Positions 49,512 to 60,879 are shown, counted from the stretch's first letter. The stretch: 64,000 bases of DNA from Xylogone sp. PMI_703 (GCA_021399445.1 JAJTUQ010000003.1:1178001-1242000), one strand, 5' to 3'. Notes: generated by a model from the letters alone, not told the origin. Numbers and translations: made by a program.

Positions 49512-50894
49512 TCAGAGTCTCCTGAGTTTCTCTAGAATTTCGAATGAAAGGCCCTTCATCCTCTTCTTCAAGTCAAAATCCAACTGGTCCAACATTACTG
49601 CTGAAAGTTGTACTGTTATTTCGCTCTCTGCATTACCGCTGAAATCCATACTATTCGGTGTATCGGCACGTTCAACATTCCTGTCCAGTGCCTGTATATT
49701 TAGCCGGGAAGAAAGCTGGTTGACAAGTCGATGAACATGGTGAAGCTCGCTGAGAACAAGCTGGGCAGCCATTCGTGCTGAATCATAACCGTTACGGGAG
49801 TAGCCACCAACAACTGTCGAATCCTGAAGCGCCTGCTCAGAATGTGATGATTGGCGTGAGTGCGTCTGCGGAACTGGGATGCCATTAGATCCATGCTGTG
49901 GTGACGCCTTACGTGCTGCAGCTGCATAACCCCCGAGGATTTTGAATACAATGAGGGATAGAATGGTGAGGAGATAACCATCCTGGGAACATGAGCACTT
50001 CAGCATCGCGCTTACTGCTTGAATAGCGGCTTCGTTTTTGGCTAGAACTGCTTGAATTGTTGAGATGCCGGTAGGATTTTCGAGGCTTTGAGTGACTGAG
50101 GAAGCACAGTTATTCGAAGGTTCCGGGGAAAGTTCCTTCATAAGTCCAAGTGCTTGAGCTAGGCATGTGCCTCGTGGATCAGTTGTTCCAACATCTGAGA
50201 AGTTGTGCATCTCTGGTTTAGGAGAATTAGATCCAGAAAGAGCCATCAGCTCCGAAACAGCGTCCTCAAAGAGTGGAAAGGGGTCAAATAGGGTTTCTGA
50301 AGTATTGTCACTCTGATCCATCCCCGTAGAAATGTAGCCCGCCTGACCCAGAACATCTACATCTATCATGTCTGGCATGGAAAAGGACATAGGTGATGCA
50401 AAAAAGTCGTCAAAACTGTCATTTAGTTCTATATTGGTGGAAGATAAGGCCTGGTCTTCGGAGGGAGAAAAGAGGTTGGAGATTATATCCAAGGAGCCAG
50501 ATGTGCCTGGTCTAGGAGATAGTTGTACAACTCCAGGAGAAGGCTGTGGAGCAGTACTTGAGACTGCAGATTGGTAAGAAATTTGATTCCCTTCAGGCGT
50601 TGATTGATCTTTATGATTTGCGTTCGTGGCCGGATTCGAAGTGCTGTTTTCTCGGTTGCTGTCTGTACTCGGTCTGCTTGGTTTTCTCCCTGCACGCTTA
50701 ACTGCAACATACTCGCAAGTAATCCCACGTTTTGCACAACGGGAACAAGTTGGTTTCTCCTTATAACATTTCAGCTTGGAGGCTGCGCAAGCATGGCAGC
50801 TGTCTCGCAGTTTTGGCGCTGTTTGTGTTATCGTACGGCCACTAGGGGTGGATGCAGATGCAGTCAGTGCTGGCGACGTATAGGACGCAGCCAT
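49512..50894 (-). CDS. AflR-like Zn2Cys6 transcription factor (copy 2)
   Basis: Single exon, 460 aa from the ATG at 50894 (a further 15 codons upstream are open but unlike the family). Zn2Cys6 cluster at Cys 33, 36, 43, 50, 53 and 60 ('CHACAASKLKCYKEKPTCSRCAKRGITC'), then 'VKRAGRKPSRPS'. It has a Ser/Pro/Asn-rich middle, the AflR-family C-terminal 'CSCSQDGYLLTILSLIVFKILGGYAAAA' and 'AAQLVLSELHHVHRLVNQLSSRL'. It is clearly related to copy 1 but has diverged across the middle, so this is an old duplication or two inherited regulators rather than a recent copy. It lies convergently downstream of the thioesterase, likely acting in the nucleus on cluster promoters. Intact. Confidence 0.93.
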   Translation of the reverse strand: MAASYTSPALTASASTPSGRTITQTAPKLRDSCHACAASKLKCYKEKPTCSRCAKRGITCEYVAVKRAGRKPSRPSTDSNRENSTSNPATNANHKDQSTPEGNQISYQSAVSSTAPQPSPGVVQLSPRPGTSGSLDIISNLFSPSEDQALSSTNIELNDSFDDFFASPMSFSMPDMIDVDVLGQAGYISTGMDQSDNTSETLFDPFPLFEDAVSELMALSGSNSPKPEMHNFSDVGTTDPRGTCLAQALGLMKELSPEPSNNCASSVTQSLENPTGISTIQAVLAKNEAAIQAVSAMLKCSCSQDGYLLTILSLIVFKILGGYAAAARKASPQHGSNGIPVPQTHSRQSSHSEQALQDSTVVGGYSRNGYDSARMAAQLVLSELHHVHRLVNQLSSRLNIQALDRNVERADTPNSMDFSGNAESEITVQLSAVMLDQLDFDLKKRMKGLSFEILEKLRRL

Positions 50895-53800
50895 GGTTAG
50901 CAACTCAAATTGATTTAATGAATAGATACAGATTGGCATTGATAGTCTCTGGTGTAGTTAGTGGGGACAGATCGTGAACTACTAGTAACAGTGGGGCATA
51001 CTATGATCATATGAGATCTGGACCTAAACAAAGTCTCTCTCAATCGTCGCGAGCTACCTAGTAGTTTCTAATACTACCTCAACCTGTGCTAGATATCTTG
51101 TTTAAGCAGAGAGGCCACCATGGTTAGATCTTGATTTCCCAGATTAACATCATTGCACTGACTAACCCTAACTCAGTTTAAGCTCAGGGAGCGGCCTAAT
51201 TAGTTTCCTGCCTCATTTATACGATGTCGGAGTCCTCGGTACATTCAGGAATATGGGTAGCGCAGTCTGGATCTCCTCGGAGCCCTTGGCTATCCCCTGG
51301 ATTAACGTCGCGTTTTCATCCTTATTCGTCTACATCCTTACTTTCACCATAAAATCCAACCTCGGAAAGGTACATTTTGCGATCCTTGCTAGTATTCTTA
51401 GAAGCCCTAAGCCTCTGCAAACCTAGCACTAACGTCAGTTTCCAACCCCCTGATGGCATAAGCACTCAGGGCGCGCTGGTTAGTGCTTGGCGTAAGCGGA
51501 ATAATCGGACCCTAGCACGCGCATTTCGGCCGTAGTAAACTTATGATTAATAATTTCCCCATGACAGTTAGCTCTTTTGCTGGAGTGTGTAACTAATCGT
51601 TGATCAAGAAAGCTTTATGGTACCGCGTGCTTTATATTAATTACAATAGAGCAAAATAACACTGCATCTATGCTTTTTAGATACCCAAATAGGCATATCT
51701 GGACTCAAAGTACTTGTGAATATTGTAAATTTAATAGGACCTTGTAACAGTTTCAACTGATTTTTAATGAATTTATTTTGAATTTTCGACAACGAATTTA
51801 CCGAAAATTTAAATTTATATAAATTAAAAACAAATTAAGTTACTTAGTACGCTGTTGCCCACTGTACAAGAGAGGCACGCCCAGCGGACTTGGCCGTTGC
51901 ATTTTGAAAATTAACTTAGGTGCAAAAAGTCATCTTCATTCTTCGGAACCTTGCATACACCTCGTATGTGAAGGAGTCAGGGAGAGTACACGCCACCCGA
52001 TGCATGCATGCAAGGAAACAAGCACGGCATCGGGCATACCAAACCAGCACGCGGTAAGAGCAAGTACCTTTCTACGCCTTTTTAGGAACGAACTTTCCCG
52101 GATCATAGACCAGAGAAGTATTGTTAACCGAGCTGGTGGCTAAAATCTGCGATATTTTGGTAAGAATAACATTGTAAATACAAAGGAAGCCCAGCTTGGG
52201 TTGTGATTTGATATTCGTATGATGAATCAGCAACGCTGATCAACTCGGATCCTTTGAAGATGAGACGGGACCCAACCTTGCTTGTGCAGAGACTCTCCAG
52301 GCCGGAAACCCCATTCAACTCGCTATGCTGCAGGTTTCATCATTGAGATTCTTAGCGGATGCGGCACATATAGCTCCCAAGCCACATCCGTGCAGCTACT
52401 GACCGTCTGGCAAGACTCAAAACCTATCGCATAATATGAGTTGCGGAAAAATTGTCAGGAAGTTTCGCCGGATGGCAGTGTTCAAGTGCAGTATCCCGAA
52501 CTCTTTTGCCGGAACGCCATCTTGAAATTGCGAGGGTGGGAGACTGCTGAGTTAGAGACATCTATGACTTCATTCAATGTATGTGAATAGTAAACACGCC
52601 GTGGCTTATCAATTGTCCCGACATCAGACAGGCTACGACCACTGGCCATAGGCTACATTCCGCCTCTCGCTATAACCGTTACGAAAAATTGCTTACTTTG
52701 AATAAGGTGGTCAGTGACAAGCAAAATATTCCCTTTGCAGCCTCTCAATACAACTGCAACTCTCTTCCTAAGGTGCATTTGACGTATAACACCAGAGAGA
52801 GTCAAAGATGCCAATGCCATCATCATCATTATACCGAGACTCACTCTAGCCGTAGCAATGATTACTCTTTGGTGCTACAGTGCTGCAGGATTCGGTATAT
52901 TTCTAAAAATAGTTGTCGAATGCCGGTAAGATCGCCAGGGCATCGGGCCTAGCTGGCCAAGATTGTGCCCTAGGTTACTGCCCCTTACAGTACAAGCACC
53001 TTTCAGATTGATGGAGATATCTCTCACCAGTGGGAGGAGGCGCCGCCAAGTGGATATGATCCGAACTATAATACTTGATGATAGATTAGATTAGAGCTCT
53101 CAGTATCATTGTACAATAATATATCGTGGAGGGAGTGATTATCCTGGCGCCCTTCATGCTTGGTATCGGGGGTTCGGCCCACCTGCACCTCAACGGAACA
53201 TTCAGGTATGTGCCAAGGAGGCAACGAGAGACGAATCCCGACGGTCGTACGGCGGAGAATTGCGGCATATGCCGTACAATATACCGTAAGCCGTAAGCTA
53301 TGTGCCGCGATTGCTTCCAGTGTTGCTATTCGGGGGCAGCAAATTGTGGCTTCAAGGGACATAAGCCACTTGGCCTGCTAATATAGTAGGGTAGGCTTGC
53401 AAGATCCTCGGCGCCAAGATGACCGACGCTTGCCCGCCCGCTCTTATGTACGGCCTTCCCTTAGGATGCTTATCCTAGCTACGAGAGATAGTTGCCGGTA
53501 AGCATCTTATTCAAACAGGAAGTTGCATGTATTGCGGATGCATACGGTAGCTAGGTAGCAGCGTGAAATCCTTGGCAAAGCTTCATGGTCATGCCAAGTC
53601 TCACCTGGAGGCTTCGATGTTACGATGTTCCGAGTGTGCATTTCAGCTCCTGAATGATCTGCGTTAGAGAGCATCGGCAGCGTGAGAGATAACCACAAGC
53701 AGCAGGACTTTCGCATATCAACCATAACGACGCGCAGTATTTTTAGATGCAGTGAAGTAGAGCACATCACATAATTAGGAAGGAGCTGCGAACCGCACCG

Positions 53801-54760
53801 CCGTCAACTACTTAATCGGGCAATAGCAAGTGAGGAGCAGTCTGACCGATGGTGATCAACTGTGACAAGCTCTTATCACTTCATTACTTAATCTAATCTC
53901 GCGTGTGCGTTTATTGGATCTACCGTACCAAGCATTGCAGTGTGTATTACTGCTGCAACTTACTAGCAGCCACCAATCCTTTGGTTTGGCGTGATGCAGG
54001 AGGGGTCCGTTGATATCAGATGCACTTTCGTCCTGTAGGAGAGTTGCCAAGCGGCATTACGGAAGCCTCTCATTTGGTTAAGACTGAAAGGAGCACTTAC
54101 CGTATTAAGCTCTAAGCAATCAGCCACCCATCCATTCATCCATATAAGGATCGAAGCCAGCCCTGATTGGTCAATGTAATACTTCTGTTACCAAAATATA
54201 TTGTCATAGTTAACTACTGTGTGTAAATGCCGTCTAACCTTCAGGCCTGCGTCCATCACATTGCCTCACAAAGCTAGCATCGCTACATCTACAGCCCCTC
54301 CCCGATAATCTCAGAGTTGTGAAGTCAGAAGTACAGGAGAATGCCTAGAGATTCTCGAGATCCGGAATTATTCACACAGTGATTATGGACTAATAACTCA
54401 TATAGTAACTTCAATTGAAGAGCTAATTCACAGTTGTATTGTTGTCGATTTGAAAATAGTCTAATTGTATACTTTATAATATAATGCATGTGGTTGCAAC
54501 GTCCGGACCTATAACATAAAGATCTCTAAAGACGCGTCTACCATGATGAGCCGGAATACCTGCAAGTAGCAAATCGCCCATACGACTCCAGCGCCATGTT
54601 TCATTGATTATGTGTACCACAGAATGACTTTTCCTACCCTCTCTTAATAGGTGCTAATCTCGTCGCAACGCGGGTGCTCCTTCCTAATCTTCCCCATTAC
54701 TCTAACTGCATTTATGATCTCTTCAAAGACGAATGGGTATTTTGCTGTAACTATGTTAGT
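50895..54760. other. 3.9-kb gene-poor interval
   Basis: Very AT-rich around 51600-51850. A 12-bp perfect palindrome (cggcatatgccg, 53263-53274) lies in a stretch with several 'ccgtaa/ccgta' repeats (53250-53300). Short frames only. No gene, tRNA or transposase seen. Confidence 0.5.
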
Positions 54761-56212
54761 TTATATTATTGTTGCCTCTACCGTATTAAGCCCATGCGCA
54801 TAGGCCTGATATTTGACTCCCAGAGCTACTGTGGCGCTATTTTGAGAGCGAAGCTTGCTCACTACAACGAGCCGACCTCTACCGTCATTGATAGCGTTGA
54901 CCATCTCTACCAAGTCAGCTAGCTCCATCTCGCATTGGTTGGTCAGTTGAAGATGGAATAGATCACGCAGTCGTGCCTTAGCCTCGACCTCTTGATCTAC
55001 GCTTCCCGGCTCAGGTAGCAGCCTGGGGGCCAAGATAAGTGTTGCTGATGCGTTTGCACGAAGCACGGTTATATGTGCACGTAGCTCAGCAAGCAGTTCT
55101 GTCCAGGGAGACTGAGACGAGTCAGTTGGACGGAGTATATACACGGCGGCATCTTTAACTGTCTGGGGAGCAGTAGGCGTTCTTTTCTGAATCGTAATCC
55201 GGCAGCTCAGGTCTTCTGCCATCCCTGAGTCGAGTGCGATATTATCATTCTGCGTCGGTTCACTTAGTTGAACGATGAAATGAAGCAATGGATAAATCTC
55301 GGCCAGAGCCAATGCTGCAGCTGTAGATTGTGCGCATACCTACATGTGTCATTGACTGCGTTAGTTGCCAATCTAAAAAGTGAAGGTGCCTTAGCAGTAG
55401 TTAAAATGGCCACCACAGGACTCACATCCACTATACATGCGTTCCCGAGACTACGCCAATTCAGCTGTCTTAGAAGTTCAGTGACGCTATCGTCCATGTC
55501 ACCGGCACACCATCGATATGCAGACCATTGGCGCTGTAATTTTGTCCGTTTGTTGCATGCTGATTGGAATGTCTGGGATGTCTTAAAAGCAATGGTATAG
55601 GGACTGTCGTTTGAGGAATCCAGAAGCGCATGTTGCTGTGTTGCGGCAGCCATGTGCAAAGCTGCAGGAGCTGCAGTCTCAGCCAGGAACATGGTGGCGT
55701 CTAAGTATGAGAGATTGGTTACAAACGGTGCTGATAGAGCAGTATGAGCGAGAAAACCTGGTTGAGGCTCCTGCAAAAATCCAGCTGTGGCAGTCATCCG
55801 CACGACACGACACAGTTGCATCTCTGGCACGCCGGCCAGGTCAGCAACGTCCTTGGTGGGGACGGTCCCATTCAGCGGGATGCACGCGAGCACCTGGAAC
55901 TCACCAAGCCATTGCAGACATGCGAGGAGTTGGTTCTGGAGAACATGTTAGGTGAGTCTGTAGTGCTTAACATTGAAGGCTTGTTAGTACTTGGCTTGCA
56001 AGATGCTGGATAAACTCAGTCGGCTCCACCACTAACGATTGCAGTCGAGTAGCGATAGTGATGATGCTCCGTCTGGCTTGTTGCGCCTCGCTATTTGAGT
56101 CGTTCGTGCCGGTTGGATTGGCAGGATTGGTAACCCAACCGTGGTCAGTAAGTGTCTTAGCAGCTCTGATGAGATCGTTGCCAAGAGTCTCGAGCTGGAG
56201 AGAGTTAGTCAT
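54761..56212 (-). CDS. AflS/AflJ-like O-methyltransferase-fold co-regulator, 3 exons
   Basis: Exons 56212-55991, 55935-55426 and 55339-54761 give 436 aa. The N-terminal helical part is like methyltransferase dimerisation domains ('NQLLACLQWLGEFQVLACIPLNGTVPTKDVADLAGVPEMQL'), with 'RVVRMTATAGFLQEP' and 'YRWCAGDMDDSVTELLRQLNWRSLGNACIVD'. Where an active O-methyltransferase has the VDVGGxxG SAM loop, the splice junction gives 'IVDVCAQSTAAALALAEIYP', with no glycine motif. AflS/AflJ proteins lack methyltransferase activity and assist AflR, so this and the AflR-like genes fit together. The second intron (86 nt) runs from GTGAGT at 55425 to ACATGTAG at 55340. Confidence 0.87.
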
Positions 56213-57323
56213 GGTTGTGGCAGCAAACTAAAGGCACAAGATATTTGCGATGTACAGATGAGTTCGACTTGACTACGCTATGTAGTATGGCAAAGTCTAT
56301 ATATACTCTCAGGGCGTTCACCCCGATTAACCCTAGTCCTGCCAAGTAGTTATGATTCGCATTCAATGGAAAGAATACGCAAAACGCCGCAGCTAAGATC
56401 TACTTCGGGGAATTTCTGAATGGGTAGCCGAGATCACCAGCCCTTCATCCTTCATCTGGGCAGTGAAGTTGCTTTACGTATGTCAACAGATGACAGTAAG
56501 CAACCACAAGTCTGAATCGGTGCATGATTTTCATTTCAACGTCTCATTTTGTTGCTATAATAGCTTGACAACCGCCATAAATCTTATGGTTCCAGACTCA
56601 AACACTTTACGAAGCTCTATATTTAATTGAACTGATATTATTTTGTACGTCTACCTTTTGTTGCGATTTCTCAAACGAGTCAATTATAGTACCATCGAAG
56701 GCAATTCTAGCCCTCAATTAAAGCATGTTCTAGACTCGATGGCACCTTCTCTATTAACCATTTCAATGAATTCTGGGTGTAACTCCTAACACCTTCAATT
56801 CCAAACAACCGGAATATTAAGTCTAACAAATAAGAGACCAACGAACCACAACTAAAATATCTTGTTCCTGGCCCAATTCGGCACAGATTGAAATGTTATT
56901 CTGCCTAGGCACAAACTCGAGTTCTCCGATTCTGGAAATCTAATTGCTGAGTAACTTCGTGGTAGTGGTTTGGGGTAAAGGTAATAAAAATATATGATTA
57001 TCTAACATTTGTTCATGCAAATTGGGTTTACAAGGAATTATGTTAAGCCCATTTTAAGCAGTTTTAATTATTTTGTATTAGAGCGTTTGTGAATACTTAT
57101 ATGCTTTAAACACTCAAAACGAAGAGTCCAATAGCTACATATACCTAAATGCTATAATGGTACCTGTTCAATCTCGCCTGTTCTCGGAACAAATGTAGAG
57201 CTCCAGCTGCCTGGCTGCTTATACTCCTATACATCTTTGTCCTGACACCCGTGATCTATCACGTATGCTGTGCACCCAGCCTTAGTAAGACTCAATACAA
57301 CCAGCAACACTCCTTTAAGCCTA
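56213..57323. promoter_or_regulatory. Upstream region of AflS-like gene, otherwise no gene
   Basis: Holds a TATATATA string (56298-56305) about 90 bp above the AflS-like start; the rest is AT-rich without coding signal. Confidence 0.4.
56298..56305 (-). promoter_or_regulatory. TATA-like box for AflS-like gene
   Basis: The string tatatata reads the same on both strands and is 86 bp above the ATG at 56212. Positional evidence only. Confidence 0.4.
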
Positions 57324-58090
57324 CTAAAACTCTTTGTATTCGCCTTGAGAGAAAGTAAGATACCACGGCAACTTTTCGTTTTTCTCACCCTTGGCAAGCT
57401 CCAGAAACATACGCGCGTGCGACTCTGCTCCTGGCACACTGCCTACAGGGCGGCCCTCCGGTGTCCGTTCGTCAGCAAAGTAGAATCTATTATGAGGGTC
57501 AAAAAGTTCAGCTACGATAGCCTTCTCAGAAGCTAGTATCGATTACGAACATACCTCCAACCCTTTTGTTTGTAAGTTGCATCGGCCGCATCGAGCCAGT
57601 ATGCTGCAGCCCTCTTACCTACCCCAAGGGTAGTATAGTCTGGGTGCGGAAAGACAGCCTTGCCCATGATGTTTCCGTTGTAAATGAAGACGCCTCGGAC
57701 GTTGCTAGTCCAATGTTTGATAGCCTCGTTGGCAGCTGCCCATGGTGCCGCGTTGGCAATGGTAAAGTCCGTTATCAGGTCCTCAGTCGGGACACTAAAG
57801 AGGTTGCTCTTGTCTGGGGTAGATGTGCGACGACCAGCATTCCAGATAATGATGTGAGGGAAGGCATCACTACCCCAGTGGCTTTTGATTATTTGGAAGA
57901 CAGGCGGTACCTCCGCAGGCTTAGAGAGGTCAGCCTGAACGGACAGCACGTTGCCATCGTCAGATGGCATTGCAGGAGCACTCCTCGACACACAACATAC
58001 GCGATACCCAGCCTCAACGAATTTTTTGGTGACTGCGGCACCAATATTGGCACCCGAGCCGAAAATGACGACAATTGGTCTAGAAGTCAT
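57324..58090 (-). CDS. Atypical SDR-fold NAD(P)-binding protein, 2 exons
   Basis: Exons 58090-57555 and 57486-57324 give 232 aa. N-terminus 'RPIVVIFGSGANIGAAVTKKFVEAGYRVCCVSRS' is a Rossmann cofactor loop; 'QADLSKPAEV' and 'IWNAG' follow the SDR order. The catalytic pattern is changed: no clear Ser in the 'VFIYNGNIMG' strand, and 'LGVGKRAAAYW' has the Lys but no Tyr four residues before. The second exon, joined through GTATGT...CATAATAG, gives 'FYFADERTPEGRPVG' and ends 'QGEYKEF'. It is between the AflS-like regulator and the export/oxidase genes, so a tailoring or chaperone-like role in the cluster is plausible but unproven. Start chosen at MTSRPIV; the longer open frame upstream has no support. 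Confidence 0.8.
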
Positions 58091-58667
58091 GGTAGGTCCG
58101 GACTGGTGTAGGCTCCGGGAACTACAGTGATATAGTTCACGAAAGGCGAGGCTGGTTATGGAGGGGAACGAAAGAGATGAAGCAGCCCGAAAAGAGACAG
58201 GAAAATATCTTGACCACTGGATGTCATGCAATTCGTCACAAATATGCAAATAACATAGTACAGCTCTGCCACAAAGAAAGACGGCAATACCATATGGGTT
58301 CGGCCCCGATGGCAAATCAAAGCGGTACTCGGGGCGTTGCGTCGGCAGCCACCACGCTCGGCCCGCCATCCCTATCTACCCGTCACCCCGAAACTGCGGG
58401 GCTAAACAAAGAATTAGGACTTCGGCGCTCAAAACACGATCGTTTTGCCCCGATTGGACGCCATCCGATCTATGGCCACAAGTGGCTTGGTCCCGGCGCA
58501 CAGGGCACTATGGAGAAGGAAGAGCGCCACACCCAAATGGTAGTAAGGCTTGAGTGAAGAAAGTACTGTAATATCTCCAAAATTACCAAGATAAAGCTGA
58601 TAAACATTGAAAGGTTCTAATATTTGCTGGTTCTCCATACTGGATCATATCTTATATATGCAAATAC
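58091..58667. other. Intergenic, GC-rich patch, no supported gene
   Basis: 58,260-58,560 is notably GC-richer than its surroundings; its open frames show no domain. Confidence 0.5.
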
Positions 58668-58926
58668 CTACGTCCCGATTTTGAAGTACTTCCAACCGCC
58701 GTCAACCTTAGTGACAGTGCTCCAGGCCTAGTGGATGGCTTCTCCTGGCTATATGTGAATTTCTGATCCGTTGCAGCGGTTACAATTAGTAATGTCGCTG
58801 GGATCCGCGTCACATCCACGTGCCTAATTGTTTGATACTGACCGGTAGCTAGTATATCATCCTTGACCACTAGCTAAGGATTCGAAAAGAAGTGCTCAGT
58901 AATTTCTTTAAGCTCGCGACAGTGAG
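58668..58926 (-). pseudogene. Decayed NTF2/SnoaL- or scytalone-dehydratase-like gene, 3' portion
   Basis: Two exon pieces (58926-58814 and 58748-58668) join through a 65-nt intron (GTGACG...TTACTAAT...CATATAG) that keeps the frame. The 5' edge is a good acceptor with a TACTAAC branch point. Translation runs from 'CRELKEITEHFFSNP' to the closing 'TKVDGGWKYFKIGT', a usual ending of NTF2-fold dehydratase/cyclase proteins. Two in-frame TAG codons break it (58874-58876 after SNP, and 58728-58730). Both can be explained by a C-to-T (or G-to-A) change, the kind made by RIP. No 5' exon was found. Dehydratases of this fold occur in atrochrysone-type clusters, so this may be a lost tailoring gene. The family assignment is tentative. 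Confidence 0.4.
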
Positions 58927-59430
58927 CTATAAGTTAGTATAGCAGATAGCTCATTCTCATTTTAGTTATCATAAAAATAGTGTAATTTGTACTTTATGTT
59001 AGAGCAATAATCATATTATTCAGATGCCATGGGAAACAGAGTGGAGTACTACTCCAAGTAAAACCTCTGAGTCTCGCTCGGTTCAATACCTGTGCGAAGA
59101 GGGACTCAAAAGGCCCAGCAGTAGTAGCATCTAATTGGAAGCAAAACACTGTAAGCATTCAGAAATATGTGTGCGAACATCAATATGCCCGCCCTTTGAC
59201 CATCGTACATGTAATAGAGCGAAGCTCAATGCCAGCTCCGATAGGAACCACAATTGCCCGACGCGAACGGGACATCCCCAACTTCATGTAGGAACCCGCC
59301 TACAGCCTGACTGAACTCTATATATGTATGACACCCGTTCTCTTCCAGATATTGCAGTGTAGAAACTCCTTCACTCCAACCACCAAGAATACACTCGCAT
59401 TCCACCTACCTTATAACTAGGATTGCCAAT
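58927..59430. promoter_or_regulatory. Divergent region; TATA-like box for the secreted protein at 59319-59325
   Basis: No gene seen. A tatatat string 106 bp above the ATG at 59431 is a plausible core promoter. Confidence 0.35.
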
Positions 59431-60247
59431 ATGAAGTTCACATCTAATCTCGTAGGGCTTATACTCGCCTTTTCAGCTTCGGGGGTGGTTTCTAGCCCTG
59501 CAAATTACCACTCGCATGCATGCTCAGCGGATCGTGCATATCCCTGCGATTGTCCGATAGGGAAATTCTACTATGAGACCACAACCCTGGCAATTTTTGG
59601 TAGCACCATTGCAGACTCTGAAGCTTTCCTCAACAGCTGTACGTATACTTGTTCCACGTCGCCGTCTATGAGCCTAGGCAATGGTCATTAATGCGAAGAA
59701 TAGTCTTTGAAACCGCTTGGTATGATGGTTCGGAACCTTCTTCTACCGTAGGTCGCAACGACAAGCCAGGCTCCATCCGTACTTTCAACTCGCCGGATAG
59801 CAACTTTTCTGAGCTGGTACGTGGTATTATTTCTGGTAATCGAATGAATAAGAGCTAATTGAATGTCCCGCACTATTAGCTTACTGAGTATATCGTGCGT
59901 CCTGACCACTCCTTTCTCCAGAGTTACCAGGAGTATGAAGCTCCCAAGACTGCACCTAAGGGCTGGACTCCGGGATTTTACGTCACCATGGAGGGTAGAG
60001 GTCTCTTTCAAAATGAAACAGAGGTCTCCCTAAGAGCCCATGGTTGCTGGTCTGGGACAATTCCTGGTATGTAAAGTGCATTTTGCAATTCAATTTATAC
60101 AGGCCTTTTGACACTCAATGATTAGACCTCACTTCCTCCCATGAAGCAGGCCTCCAGAACGCTATCAATATTTTGAAGTCTCAGGGAAAATTAGTCGGTG
60201 ACACTCCCTCCAAGTTCCTCTCAGCCGCTACAATTTTCGGCGTTTAA
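59431..60247 (+). CDS. Small secreted protein of unknown function, 4 exons
   Basis: Exons 59431-59638, 59704-59816, 59880-60066 and 60126-60247 give 209 aa. Clear signal peptide ('MKFTSNLVGLILAFSASGVVSS'). The mature part starts 'CSADRAYPCDCPIGKFYYETTTLAIFGSTIADSEAFLNSFFETAWYDGSEP', with 'VGRNDKPGSIRTFNSPDSNFSELL' and 'YIVRPDHSFLQSYQEYEAP' further on and 'HGCWSGTIP' before the last exon. It has few cysteines, mostly near the N-terminus, and one possible N-glycosylation site (NET). The pattern is shared, as I recall, with uncharacterised secreted proteins of other ascomycetes. It lies inside the polyketide cluster next to the exporter. It may bind the product outside the cell or be an unrelated insert. 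Confidence 0.82.
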
Positions 60248-60879
60248 TCAGCTAGCAAAGAGGCGTCGTCACGATGGAATGTGGTTTCAGTTCAATTAGG
60301 ATCTTTGACGTAATTATGCTTAGTTAGGAGGCTCACTTGGATAAGCTTGATATTTACACCCTCATATACCAGTTGTTTTACTGTTATGGTGAGTATGCGT
60401 GAGTAATTTGGACTGTTCTGAGATATATAAAGTTCTTTAAAGGCCCCATAATAAAATGGTAGCTACACACTGGCCAGAATGTTTCAGTTTAGTAGAACTA
60501 CTTTGTATCGTGATTAGATATCTCACTGTCACTGCCAGCTCTATCTGTTTCTCTAGCTTAATTCCTAGTCCACCGGCCCACTAAGATTTTAAAATTAACA
60601 AAAGTTGTACCCCGTCCGTCTAGAAATCGTAGAACTTTATTTTTGTAAAATTAAGTTTTCATAGACATAATAAACACTCAATAAGTATATAATTACTTTA
60701 AAATTTCAGTCCTAAGAATCAACTTGTTGATAAGTTATTGATATTCAGTTTCATTCAAGGTGCAGTAAATCTCAATAACCCGGTGAAACAGGGAATTACG
60801 TTACTACGTTTTTAACTTTTTACATGTTTCCATATCCGCACCCTCATACATCAATTACCACAAGATCATTACCTAGCTC
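60248..60879. other. AT-rich convergent intergenic region
   Basis: No gene seen; unusually AT-rich at 60590-60730. Confidence 0.55.

Noticed and set aside
55340..55425. A 23-nt 'intron' in the AflS-like gene
   Set aside because: Too short to splice; an 86-nt intron with GTGAGT and ACATGTAG fits phase and family.
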